43,372 nt of DNA from an uncultured Clostridium sp. (GTDB lineage Bacteria; Bacillota; Clostridia; Lachnospirales; Lachnospiraceae): positions 1 to 43,372 of the forward strand of contig CABVBU010000027.1 of assembly GCA_902496665.1 (NCBI GenBank), given 5' to 3'. Below, piece after piece: positions 16,974 through 24,668 of the stretch. A model generated the notes under the pieces. That model was not told the origin of the DNA, ran no database searches, and saw only the letters and a list, made by a program, of their open reading frames with translations. Each line of letters begins with the position of its first letter. The stretch's first letter is position 1. A program made the translations under genes and the position numbers.

Positions 16974-18923
16974 ATGCCGGTAGTAGAGGAGACATATGAT
17001 ATTGTAGTTGTCGGCGCGGGCCATGCGGGATGCGAGGCGGCGCTTGCGGCAGCGAGACTTGGGTTTGAGACGATCATGTTTACGGTCAGCGTGGACAGTA
17101 TTGCCCTGATGCCATGCAACCCGAACGTCGGAGGAAGTTCCAAGGGACATCTTGTCCGTGAACTGGACGCCCTCGGCGGTGAGATGGGCAAAAATATTGA
17201 TAAAACGTTTATCCAGTCGAAGATGTTGAATGAATCCAAGGGACCGGCGGTCCACTCCCTGCGCGCTCAGGCGGATAAGCAGGAGTACACGAGATCCATG
17301 CGCCATGTCCTGGAGAACACGGATCATCTGACGATCCGCCAGGCGGAGGTTGCTGAAATCCTCACGGAGGAGATCCCGGGCGAGTACGGAACCTTTAAGA
17401 AGGAACATGAAGGGCAGCAGGAGAGCGGTTATCCGGTGAAAAAGCGGATCGTGGGCGTCAAAACCTACTCTGGCGCGGTCTATAAGTGCCGTGCGGTGGT
17501 TCTTGCTACCGGTGTTTATCTCCGTGCAAGATGCATTTACGGCGATGTGAGCAACCCGACGGGACCGAATGGGCTTCAGGCGGCAAACCATCTGACAGAT
17601 TCTTTAAAGGCGAACGGGATCGAGATGTACCGGTTTAAGACGGGAACACCGGCGAGAGCTGATAAGAGAAGTATCGATTTCTCCAAGATGGAAGAGCAGT
17701 TTGGAGATAAGCGGGTCGTTCCGTTCTCGTTTTCTACGGATCCGGAGTCGGTACAGAAGGAACAGATCTCCTGCTGGCTGACGTATACGAATGAGAAGAC
17801 CCATGAGATCATCCGGAATAACCTGGACCGTTCTCCATTATTCTCCGGTGCCATCGAGGGAACCGGTCCGAGATACTGCCCGTCCATCGAGGATAAGGTC
17901 GTAAAATTCCCGGATAAGGAGCGCCATCAGGTGTTTGTGGAGCCGGAGGGACTCTACACGAACGAGATGTACCTCGGCGGAATGTCCAGTTCTCTGCCGG
18001 AGGATGTTCAGTACGCCATGTACCGGACGGTTCCGGGACTGGAAAATGTCAAAATTGTTCGAAATGCATATGCAATTGAGTACGATTGCATCAATCCGAG
18101 ACAGTTAAAGGCGTCCCTGGAGTTTAAAAATATTGACGGACTGTTCTCCGGCGGCCAGTTTAACGGAAGCTCCGGATATGAGGAGGCAGCCGTTCAGGGC
18201 TTTATGGCAGGTGTGAACGCGGCGAGAAAGCTGCAGGAGAAGAGCGCGGTGGTTCTTGACCGTTCCCAGGCGTACATCGGGGTCCTCATCGATGACCTTG
18301 TGACGAAGGAAAACCATGAGCCGTACCGTATGATGACATCGAGAGCGGAGTACCGTCTGCTTCTGCGTCAGGACAATGCAGATCTCAGACTTCGCGGGAT
18401 CGGACATGAGATCGGTCTTGTATCCGATGAACAGTATGAGTATGTACTTTGGAAAGAAAAGGCCATTGAGGTAGAGATCGCACGTCTCGAGAAGACGAAT
18501 ATCGGTGCGAACGAGAAGGTTCAGACGTTCCTGGAGGCTCATGGAAGTACGACGTTAAAGTCTGGAAGTACACTGGCGGAGCTCATAAAGAGACCAGAAT
18601 TAAATTATGAGATGCTGGCGGAGTTAGATGAAAAGAGACCGGAGCTTCCGGCGGATGTGCGGGAACAGGTTGACATAAATTTGAAATATGACGGATATAT
18701 CCGCAGACAGAAGCAGCAGGTGGCACAGTTTAAGAAGCTTGAGGGAAAAAAGATTCCGGCGGATCTCGACTATACAACGGTAAACAGCTTAAGAAGAGAG
18801 GCTGTCCAGAAGCTGAATCTCTATAAGCCGGAGAATATCGGACAGGCATCGAGAATTTCCGGCGTTTCACCGGCAGATATCTCTGTTCTGATGGTGCATT
18901 TAGAGCAGATGGGAAGGAAATAA
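16974..18923 (+). CDS. mnmG: tRNA uridine-5-carboxymethylaminomethyl modification enzyme MnmG
   Basis: MnmG (GidA) is the FAD- and NADH-dependent partner of MnmE. Its 649 residues are normal. The FAD-binding Rossmann motif VVVGAGHAGCEAALAAARLG is at about 10-29. The family signature GPRYCPSIEDKVVKFPDK is near 298-315, and the catalytic-type segment with NPNVGGSSKGHLVRE is near 49-63. The C-terminal helical tRNA/MnmE-binding region ends QASRISGVSPADISVLMVHLEQ. It overlaps nothing; rsmG follows after 4 bp, so translation is probably coupled. Confidence 0.97.
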   Translation: MPVVEETYDIVVVGAGHAGCEAALAAARLGFETIMFTVSVDSIALMPCNPNVGGSSKGHLVRELDALGGEMGKNIDKTFIQSKMLNESKGPAVHSLRAQADKQEYTRSMRHVLENTDHLTIRQAEVAEILTEEIPGEYGTFKKEHEGQQESGYPVKKRIVGVKTYSGAVYKCRAVVLATGVYLRARCIYGDVSNPTGPNGLQAANHLTDSLKANGIEMYRFKTGTPARADKRSIDFSKMEEQFGDKRVVPFSFSTDPESVQKEQISCWLTYTNEKTHEIIRNNLDRSPLFSGAIEGTGPRYCPSIEDKVVKFPDKERHQVFVEPEGLYTNEMYLGGMSSSLPEDVQYAMYRTVPGLENVKIVRNAYAIEYDCINPRQLKASLEFKNIDGLFSGGQFNGSSGYEEAAVQGFMAGVNAARKLQEKSAVVLDRSQAYIGVLIDDLVTKENHEPYRMMTSRAEYRLLLRQDNADLRLRGIGHEIGLVSDEQYEYVLWKEKAIEVEIARLEKTNIGANEKVQTFLEAHGSTTLKSGSTLAELIKRPELNYEMLAELDEKRPELPADVREQVDINLKYDGYIRRQKQQVAQFKKLEGKKIPADLDYTTVNSLRREAVQKLNLYKPENIGQASRISGVSPADISVLMVHLEQMGRK

Positions 18924-18927
18924 TTCA

Positions 18928-19674
18928 ATGACAGATGAGTTTGTAAAATTATTGGATCAGGGCTGCGCGGATCTTGGAATCGAGCTATCGGATCAGCAGA
19001 AAGAGCAGTTTTTTAAATATTATGAGATGCTGATCGAGAAAAATAAGGTGATGAACCTCACGGCGATCACAGAGCTTTCCGATGTGATCACGAAGCACTT
19101 TGTGGACAGCCTGCTGCTTGTTCTGGCTGCGCCGGAGCTTGGGTTAAAGCTTGACGGATCCGCAAAATACAGCTGTATCGATGTGGGAACGGGGGCAGGA
19201 TTTCCGGGAATCCCGTTAAAGATCGCATTTCCGGGACTGAAGATCACACTGCTGGATTCCTTAAATAAGAGAGTGGGATTCTTAAATGAGGTGATCGAGA
19301 CACTGGGACTTACGGATATTACTGCTGTCCATGGACGTGCCGAGGACTACGGACATGATGCGAAACACCGCGAGCAGTATGACCTCTGTGTTTCCAGGGC
19401 GGTGGCAAATATGTCCACACTTTCAGAGTACTGTATTCCTTTTGTGAAAAAGGGCGGATATTTTATCCCGTATAAATCCGGAAAAGCTGACGAGGAGATC
19501 GCTCAGGCGAGATCTGCTGTGAAGAAGCTTGGCGGAGAGATGAAGGATATTATCGTAAAGGTTCTTCCGGAGACGGACGTGGAACGTACCTTTGTTCCGG
19601 TAAAGAAGATGGCGATTACGGCAAAGAAATATCCGAGAAAAGCGGGACTTCCGGGGAAGGAACCGTTAAAATAA
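18928..19674 (+). CDS. rsmG: 16S rRNA (guanine527-N7)-methyltransferase RsmG
   Basis: RsmG (GidB) methylates G527 of 16S rRNA using S-adenosylmethionine; its loss is known to give low-level streptomycin resistance. The 248 residues contain the SAM-binding motif IDVGTGAGFPGIPLKIAFP near 89-107, LLDSLNKRVGFLNEVIETLGL next, and the later SRAVANMSTLSEYCIPFVK. A terminator follows 26 bp after the stop, closing the mnmE-mnmG-rsmG group. Confidence 0.96.
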   Translation: MTDEFVKLLDQGCADLGIELSDQQKEQFFKYYEMLIEKNKVMNLTAITELSDVITKHFVDSLLLVLAAPELGLKLDGSAKYSCIDVGTGAGFPGIPLKIAFPGLKITLLDSLNKRVGFLNEVIETLGLTDITAVHGRAEDYGHDAKHREQYDLCVSRAVANMSTLSEYCIPFVKKGGYFIPYKSGKADEEIAQARSAVKKLGGEMKDIIVKVLPETDVERTFVPVKKMAITAKKYPRKAGLPGKEPLK

Positions 19675-19700
19675 GAAAAGAAAAATTTAAGAGAAATTGG

Positions 19701-19745
19701 GAACTTCATTATCTTTATAAATTAGGATAGTGGAGTTCTTTTTTT
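19701..19745 (+). terminator. Terminator after rsmG
   Basis: A 13-bp stem (19701-19713 with 19726-19738, some G-U) is followed by a long T run through 19745. Confidence 0.85.
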
Positions 19746-19772
19746 GCAATGAAGGCAATAAAAATGTCACGA

Positions 19773-19788
19773 TGTTTCACGTGAAACA
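19773..19788. promoter_or_regulatory. parS site 1
   Basis: This is the perfect palindrome TGTTTCACGTGAAACA, the ParB/Spo0J loading site consensus known from Bacillus. It lies between the rsmG terminator and the hydrolase gene. Confidence 0.95.
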
Positions 19789-19862
19789 TTTGTGATGGAA
19801 CATCGGTAGATTTATAACAGAACAGAAATAGATAAGTTGTTGGAAAGCGATAGAAATAAATC

Positions 19863-19899
19863 AGGCGTCGCTGCCAGAAGAGAGCAGCGGCGCCTTTTT
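19863..19899 (+). terminator. Hairpin with T run between parS 1 and parS 2
   Basis: Arms 19863-19874 and 19884-19895 form a 12-bp GC-rich stem followed by TTTTT on the plus strand. No plus-strand gene lies directly before it except rsmG, which already has a terminator. On the minus strand it lies just past the hydrolase stop, where only a weak T-rich tract follows. Confidence 0.6.
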
Positions 19900-19913
19900 G
19901 TAGTTAATGGGAA

Positions 19914-19929
19914 TGTTTCACGTGAAACA
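19914..19929. promoter_or_regulatory. parS site 2
   Basis: This is a perfect TGTTTCACGTGAAACA palindrome, 21 bp beyond the stop codon of the leftward hydrolase gene. Confidence 0.95.
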
Positions 19930-19950
19930 TTGAAATACGGTTGTATGAAA

Positions 19951-20901
19951 CTAGTTGAAGAACATCTGCACGGTTGCGCTGACTTCCTCTGGATTTTCGA
20001 GTTGAGGAAGATGTCTGGTGTTGGCGATGGTGCTGGACTCGATTGCCGGGTTGCATTTGGTGTATTCCTTGATCGTCAGGTCGATGTCCTGTTCGGCTTC
20101 ACCGCCGAGAATGTAGATGCTGTTGTCAATCTTTTCCAGAGTCTTTGTAATATTACATTTTGTGTAGTTACACTGGACACTGGCGTAGACAGATTTCGGG
20201 GAGTCGCCGAGATGGGCGGACTCGTGGTATTTGTCGATGTTGTGCGGATTCACATCGTACGGGTTGTAGAAGTAACTCTCGGAGAAGGTCTTGGAGATTA
20301 TACTTCTTGCGGATGCAAAATTGTAGAGAAGTGTTCCGATGATCGGGAGATCAAGGATAAACTTATAACATTTTGCGGATTTTCCAGGAATATGGCTGCA
20401 GGAGAGGAGAGAATCCGGGTTGATGAACATCATTTGCTCAAAGAGATCCGGATTGTATCCACAGGCCATTGTCACGATCGGAGCGGACGCACCGGTGGCG
20501 ACAATATTTGTGCGGCGGCCGATCTCGGATTTTACGAAATCATTTAACAGCTGCACATAGAGAAAATTCGTGTAAGTAAGGTTCGGTTTTTCGGAACGGC
20601 CGCAGCCTAAAAGGTCGATGGTGTAAACTGTGTAATATTCTTTTAAAAGTGGAATCAGGGAATCCCACTCGCAGCTGCTGGACGCGTGCGTCAGGTCGTG
20701 GACGAGAAGAAGCGGCTTTCCGGTTCCTGCTTTTGTATAGTAGATATTGCCGAGCCTCCAACGATAGCAGCGCGGTTCCGGCTGGGTAAGAAGATTTCTG
20801 GCAACGGCAGACATTTTGATATATTTATTGATCAGAGCAGTTCCGACAGCCGCGCCGGCGGACAGGAGAACGGCAGTGATGATTTTGTTTTTTGCTTTCA
20901 T
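19951..20901 (-). CDS. Membrane-anchored alpha/beta-hydrolase fold protein
   Basis: This is a 316-residue protein with an N-terminal hydrophobic segment (about 8-25, ITAVLLSAGAAVGTALI) that would anchor it. An alpha/beta-hydrolase domain follows: GKPLLLVHDLTHASSSCEW (oxyanion region), YTIDLLGCGRSEKP, and nucleophile elbow VATGASAPIVTMA. A late His sits in NTRHLPQLENPEEV. The elbow is G-A-S-A-P rather than G-x-S-x-G. A catalytic acid is likely in ILGGEAEQD. Substrate unknown; family members include esterases and lipases. GAGGTGAATTT precedes the start. It is leftward, isolated, and flanked by parS sites 2 and 3, so it probably sits within the ParB-covered region. Confidence 0.85.
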   Translation of the reverse strand: MKAKNKIITAVLLSAGAAVGTALINKYIKMSAVARNLLTQPEPRCYRWRLGNIYYTKAGTGKPLLLVHDLTHASSSCEWDSLIPLLKEYYTVYTIDLLGCGRSEKPNLTYTNFLYVQLLNDFVKSEIGRRTNIVATGASAPIVTMACGYNPDLFEQMMFINPDSLLSCSHIPGKSAKCYKFILDLPIIGTLLYNFASARSIISKTFSESYFYNPYDVNPHNIDKYHESAHLGDSPKSVYASVQCNYTKCNITKTLEKIDNSIYILGGEAEQDIDLTIKEYTKCNPAIESSTIANTRHLPQLENPEEVSATVQMFFN

Positions 20902-21005
20902 AAATTCACCTCGAAATTAGATGATAGGGTATAGAAATATGGTGGGAATACTGTGAGAGAAGAGCAGTAGTTTTATCGCTTTTCTCTAAGGTAAACCCTG
21001 ATTAT

Positions 21006-21034
21006 ATTATAATATAATTGATAGAGAGATACAA
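21006..21034 (-). promoter_or_regulatory. Predicted promoter of the hydrolase gene
   Basis: TTGTAT (21029-21034) and TATAAT (21006-21011) on the minus strand have a 17-bp spacer, giving a leader of about 100 nt before the ATG at 20901. Confidence 0.6.
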
Positions 21035-21107
21035 CAGGCGAAAGTGTGAAATGTTTCTGAAGAATATGCGTTACCGTTTACGAAAGGCAAATAGCGATAA
21101 ATATGAA

Positions 21108-21123
21108 TGTTTCACGTGAAACA
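21108..21123. promoter_or_regulatory. parS site 3
   Basis: This is a perfect TGTTTCACGTGAAACA palindrome in the intergenic region between the divergent hydrolase gene and parA. Confidence 0.95.
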
Positions 21124-21254
21124 TTTGCGGGGAGCAAAACAGAACACATAGGAAGGAAAAAGAAAGACCAAACGGAAGACCAAAAGAAACGTCAAAAGAA
21201 AAGCCCCAATAAAGGAAAAAGGGTATAGTGAAAAGATAACGATAAAAATCATGA

Positions 21255-21270
21255 TGTTTCACGTGAAACA
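21255..21270. promoter_or_regulatory. parS site 4
   Basis: This is a perfect TGTTTCACGTGAAACA palindrome, 131 bp after site 3. The 684-bp gene-free stretch 20902-21585 holds this and sites 3, 5 and 6 plus two divergent promoters, and nothing else that I can support. Confidence 0.95.
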
Positions 21271-21307
21271 TCAATGGACCACAAAAAGAAAAATCAAAAA
21301 AGTATAA

Positions 21308-21323
21308 TGTTTCACGTGAAACA
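21308..21323. promoter_or_regulatory. parS site 5
   Basis: This is a perfect TGTTTCACGTGAAACA palindrome, 37 bp after site 4. Confidence 0.95.
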
Positions 21324-21370
21324 CTTACCACACGGAACTCAGAAAATTTGACTTGTAGGATTTGCAAAAA

Positions 21371-21386
21371 TGTTTCACGTGAAACA
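21371..21386. promoter_or_regulatory. parS site 6
   Basis: This is a perfect TGTTTCACGTGAAACA palindrome, 45 bp upstream of the predicted parA promoter. ParB bound here could repress parAB. Confidence 0.95.
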
Positions 21387-21431
21387 TTTTTAATTTTATA
21401 AGGTAAAGCAATAGGAAAATAAGAAAAATTG

Positions 21432-21440
21432 TGTTATACT
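21432..21440 (+). promoter_or_regulatory. Predicted parA promoter (extended -10)
   Basis: TGTTATACT fits an extended -10 (TGnTATAnT). No good -35 is visible at 17 bp. It leaves a leader of about 140 nt before parA. Confidence 0.45.
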
Positions 21441-21585
21441 AAGTTTCGCTAATGTTTTGATAGTAAATAGTAGAAGAAAAATAGAGAAAAGCCTGTGAAA
21501 ACCCGGATTTTATGGTAAATCGAGGCTGAATAGAGAGAGATACACGATAAAAAGAGTAGAGCTGACCTGCGGAAAGGATAGAGGT

Positions 21586-22356
21586 ATGGGACGTATTATT
21601 GCAATTACAAATCAAAAGGGCGGTGTCGGAAAGACGACGACGGCTATCAATTTGTCGGCCTGCCTGGCTGAAGCAGGACAGAGAGTGTTGACGGTGGACT
21701 TTGATCCGCAGGGAAACACGACAAGCGGGCTTGGATTGGAAAAAGGAAATATTGACAATACTGTATACGAACTGCTGATGGGGGAGTGCACCGTGGAAGA
21801 GTGCGTTAATCCCAGCATCCAGGAGCGACTGGATGTGATGCCGTCGGATGTTGATCTGGCGGGAGCAGAGATCGAGCTTCTTGATATGGAAGAAAAGGAG
21901 AGCATCCTCAAGAAAAATCTGGAACTGCTGGATGGAAAATATGATTTTATCATCATCGACTGCCCACCGTCCCTGAACCTTCTTACGATCAATGCGCTGA
22001 CCGCGGCAAATACGGTACTTGTCCCGATCCAATGTGAATATTACGCACTGGAAGGATTAAGCCAGGTGTTAAAAACAGTAAATCTTGTTCAGAAAAAGCT
22101 GAATCCGGCATTGGAAGTAGAGGGCGTTGTGTTTACGATGTATGATTCCAGAACAAATCTGTCACTGGAAGTTGTAGAGAACGTAAAAGAGCACCTGAAT
22201 GAAAATATTTACAAGACAATTATTCCGAGAAACGTCAGACTGGCTGAAGCACCGAGCTACGGTATGCCGATCAATCTCTATGACAGCCGGTCGTCAGGAG
22301 CAGAGAGCTACAGACTTTTAGCAGCGGAAGTCATCAGCAGAGGAGAAGAATTATAA
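21586..22356 (+). CDS. parA: Chromosome partitioning ATPase ParA/Soj
   Basis: ParA is a Walker-type ATPase that binds DNA and ParB to segregate origins and, as Soj, modulates DnaA. Its 256 residues are normal for the chromosomal type without an N-terminal helix-turn-helix. The deviant Walker A is NQKGGVGKTTTAINLSA (9-25). The Walker A' region is TVDFDPQGNTTSGLG, and Walker B is IIIDCPPSLNLLTINAL. AGGATAGAGGT precedes the start. Its stop overlaps the parB ATG by 1 bp. Confidence 0.96.
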   Translation: MGRIIAITNQKGGVGKTTTAINLSACLAEAGQRVLTVDFDPQGNTTSGLGLEKGNIDNTVYELLMGECTVEECVNPSIQERLDVMPSDVDLAGAEIELLDMEEKESILKKNLELLDGKYDFIIIDCPPSLNLLTINALTAANTVLVPIQCEYYALEGLSQVLKTVNLVQKKLNPALEVEGVVFTMYDSRTNLSLEVVENVKEHLNENIYKTIIPRNVRLAEAPSYGMPINLYDSRSSGAESYRLLAAEVISRGEEL

Positions 22357-23585
22357 TGGCGAAGCGTGGTTTAGGTAAAGGTTTAGGCGCGTTCTTCGGG
22401 GAAGAAGTTACAACTACGAAAGAGAACGCTGCGGAAAAAGTAAGCAGAAGTGAGAGAAAAGAGCACCTGATGGCAAATCAGGGAACCGCTAAAAACACAG
22501 AAAAAAATGGAACAGGGGCAAAGAGTGACAGCGGAAAAGAAGCGAAGACAGCAGGAAATACGGCGGTAAGCACTGCCGCAGCTAAAAAGAGTAATTCCCA
22601 GACTGCCGGTAATTCTGAGCCGATCGTCGTAGAAAAAGTGGTTGAGAAGATCGTTGAGAAACCGGTCGAAAAGATCGTCGAGAAAATTGTTGAGAAACCT
22701 GTTGAGAAGATCGTCGAGAAAATTGTTGAGAAACCGGTCGAGAAGATCGTTGAAAAAGTGGTAGAAAAACCCGTTGAAAAGATCGTAGAAAAGCCGGTAG
22801 AGCAGACACTAAAGCTTAACTTGATCGAGCCGAACAGTGAGCAGCCGCGAAAGAATTTCGACGAAGAAAGTCTTCAGGAGCTGGCGGATTCTATCAAGCA
22901 GTATGGAATTTTACAGCCGTTGATCGTCCAGAAAAAGGGCAATCACTACGAGATCATCGCCGGTGAGCGCCGTTGGCGCGCAGCAAAGCTTGCGGGGATC
23001 ACGGATGTCCCGGTGCTGATCCGCGAGTATGACAAGCAGCAGACAATGGAGATCGCGCTGATCGAGAACGTCCAGCGTGCGGATCTGAATCCGATCGAGG
23101 AAGCACAGGCCTTCCAGCAGCTGATCCAGGAGTTCCATCTCACACAGGAAGAGATCGCGAACCGCGTATCCAAGAACCGCGCAACGATCACAAACAGCAT
23201 GCGTCTTCTGAAACTTGACGTCCGTGTACAGGATATGCTGGCAGACGGAAAGATCTCCAGCGGACATGCGAGAGCGCTTCTTGGCCTTGAGGAAGGTGAA
23301 CGCCAGTATCAGGTTGCGGTGAAGATCATCGAGGAAAAATTAAGTGTCCGCGACGTGGAAAAACTCGTGAAAATGATGAACCGCCCGTCGAAGGAGAAGA
23401 AGCCGGAAAAAGGACCGGATATCGATCTGATCTACCGCCAGGTGGAGGACAAATTAAAGTCCATCATGGGCACGAAGGTTGTCATCAACCAGAAAGACAA
23501 AAATAAAGGAAGAATCGAGATCGAGTATTACTCCCAGGAAGAGTTAGAGCGCCTGATCGAGCTCATGGAATCCTTAAGAGCATAA
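22356..23585 (+). CDS. parB: Chromosome partitioning protein ParB/Spo0J with extended repeat linker
   Basis: ParB is a CTPase clamp that loads at parS and slides onto flanking DNA; it stimulates ParA and recruits SMC. The protein is 409 residues, long for the family (usually about 280-300). The N-terminus MAKRGLGKGLGAFFG is the ParA-contact motif. Residues 20-90 are polar and low in complexity. Residues 91-149 are fifteen tandem four-residue units of the E-K type. The CTP/parS core follows with IAGERRWRAAKLAG (201-214) and ALIENVQRADLNPIEEAQAF, and then the helix-turn-helix TQEEIANRVSKNRATITNSMRLL. The C-terminal dimer domain ends ELERLIELMESLRA. Six cognate parS sites lie upstream. Confidence 0.96.
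   Translation: MAKRGLGKGLGAFFGEEVTTTKENAAEKVSRSERKEHLMANQGTAKNTEKNGTGAKSDSGKEAKTAGNTAVSTAAAKKSNSQTAGNSEPIVVEKVVEKIVEKPVEKIVEKIVEKPVEKIVEKIVEKPVEKIVEKVVEKPVEKIVEKPVEQTLKLNLIEPNSEQPRKNFDEESLQELADSIKQYGILQPLIVQKKGNHYEIIAGERRWRAAKLAGITDVPVLIREYDKQQTMEIALIENVQRADLNPIEEAQAFQQLIQEFHLTQEEIANRVSKNRATITNSMRLLKLDVRVQDMLADGKISSGHARALLGLEEGERQYQVAVKIIEEKLSVRDVEKLVKMMNRPSKEKKPEKGPDIDLIYRQVEDKLKSIMGTKVVINQKDKNKGRIEIEYYSQEELERLIELMESLRA
22626..22802 (+). repeat. Tetrapeptide-coding repeat array in parB
   Basis: This is about 177 bp of 12-bp units encoding V-V/P/I-E-K-type tetrads, fifteen in all (VEKI, VEKP and variants). Units differ at wobble positions (gtcgag, gttgag, gtagaa), so the array is not a fresh slippage product, although 12-bp-unit copy number could still vary between strains. 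Confidence 0.9.
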
Positions 23586-23607
23586 CCAACCAATAATCCA
23601 GCGCAAC

Positions 23608-23672
23608 TATTCAGTATCTTCATAGTTACACGCAAAAATCCATTCCAGATCAGCTTCGCTGATGGGATTTTT
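23608..23672 (+). repeat. Dispersed intergenic hairpin repeat, copy 2
   Basis: It begins with a GCAACTATTCAGTA-like end, then a TAGTTAC-CGCAAAAATCCATTCCA stretch like the reverse complement of copy 1 at 15174-15335. The internal hairpin is ATCAGC-loop-GCTGAT, where copy 1 has ATCGGC-loop-GCCGAT, so both arms changed together. The outer arms GCAAAAATCC and GGATTTTTG are kept. It lies just after the parB stop and may also act as its terminator. Confidence 0.7.
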
Positions 23673-23859
23673 GGAAAGAAAATGCTGAAAAAGCCGGCTG
23701 TATTTAGGGTTTCCTGAAATTTAGCAAAAAAGCAGAAGGCAGACCTTTGCCCAAGATGAAAGCTAAATGAAACGGAAGCTGACGAACGGGAAAAAATTGA
23801 ATTAAAAAGACTAAAATCATTAAACGCACAGACACATACGGAAGGACAGAAAACAGAAT

Positions 23860-24663
23860 ATGGAAAACAGTATGTTATACAATCTTCCCATCGATCCAAT
23901 GGTACTGATCATCGGTTTTTCGATCCTGTCATTGGTATTATTGATCGTGGTGATCATTTGTATTGTGAAGCTCAATAAACTGTACCGCAGATACGATATC
24001 TTCATGCGCGGAAAAGACGCGGAGACACTGGAAGATACGATCATGGACATGATGGATGAGATGGAGGAGCTGCAGGCGAAAGACCGGGCCAGCAAGGATG
24101 CAATGAAACAGCTGTCCAAGCAGATCAAGTCCTCATTCCAGAAATTCGGATACGTCAAGTATAACGCGTTCAAGGGAATGGGCGGCAACTTAAGCTTTGT
24201 TATCGCAATGTTGGACAACAACAACAGTGGTTTCGTACTGGATGTTGTTCACAGCCGCGAGGGCTGCTACATTTACTTAAAAGAGGTAGAGGAAGGCGCG
24301 ACAGAAGTTCTTCTCGGCGGAGAAGAGCAGGAAGCGTTGGAGCAGGCTCTGGGCTATGTAAAGCGCCCGACTATGGATGAGCGCCTCGCAATAAAGGAAA
24401 AGGCCGCAAACGGCAGGAAAAAAGAGTTAAAAGGCGGCTCCGGAGAGCAGGATATCGAGGTTCCGAGCAGCGAGCGGAAGAAGAGCGAGCGCATGAAAGA
24501 ACTGAGAAAACGCCAGGCAGAGCGCCGCGAGGATGAAGAAGAACGTGTAAAGCAGTATGCGGACGCATACGATGTGGAAGAGATTGAGATCGAGACAGAC
24601 AACATCGAGGATTTTGATGCGATGCCGGATGATTTCAATGGCGAGGATAAAGGAGATTATTGA
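23860..24663 (+). CDS. DUF4446 family membrane-anchored protein
   Basis: This is a 267-residue protein with one N-terminal transmembrane helix (about 13-37, MVLIIGFSILSLVLLIVVIICIV). A short coiled-coil-prone segment (45-85) follows, then a compact domain with QKFGYVKYNAFKGMGGNLSFVIAMLDNNNSGFVLD and HSREGCYIYLKEV typical of DUF4446. The last 90 residues are very acidic/basic mixed (KERKKSERMKELRKRQAERR-like). The family is conserved near the origin in Clostridia, but I know of no established function. GGAAGGA lies about 13 bases upstream; an ATG at 23872 is an alternative. The next gene begins at its stop. Confidence 0.88.
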   Translation: MENSMLYNLPIDPMVLIIGFSILSLVLLIVVIICIVKLNKLYRRYDIFMRGKDAETLEDTIMDMMDEMEELQAKDRASKDAMKQLSKQIKSSFQKFGYVKYNAFKGMGGNLSFVIAMLDNNNSGFVLDVVHSREGCYIYLKEVEEGATEVLLGGEEQEALEQALGYVKRPTMDERLAIKEKAANGRKKELKGGSGEQDIEVPSSERKKSERMKELRKRQAERREDEEERVKQYADAYDVEEIEIETDNIEDFDAMPDDFNGEDKGDY

Positions 24664-24668
24664 TCCAT

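Noticed and set aside
19837..20547. A 236-codon rightward open frame
   Set aside because: It lies antisense to the alpha/beta-hydrolase gene, which has clear family motifs, and it crosses a parS site and a hairpin.
19773..21386. Repeated palindromes as insertion-sequence ends or operators
   Set aside because: All six are the exact parS consensus next to parAB, so ParB loading sites are the simpler reading.
22626..22802. CRISPR-like regular repeat
   Set aside because: The 12-bp periodicity has no spacers and is fully explained by tetrapeptide coding within parB.
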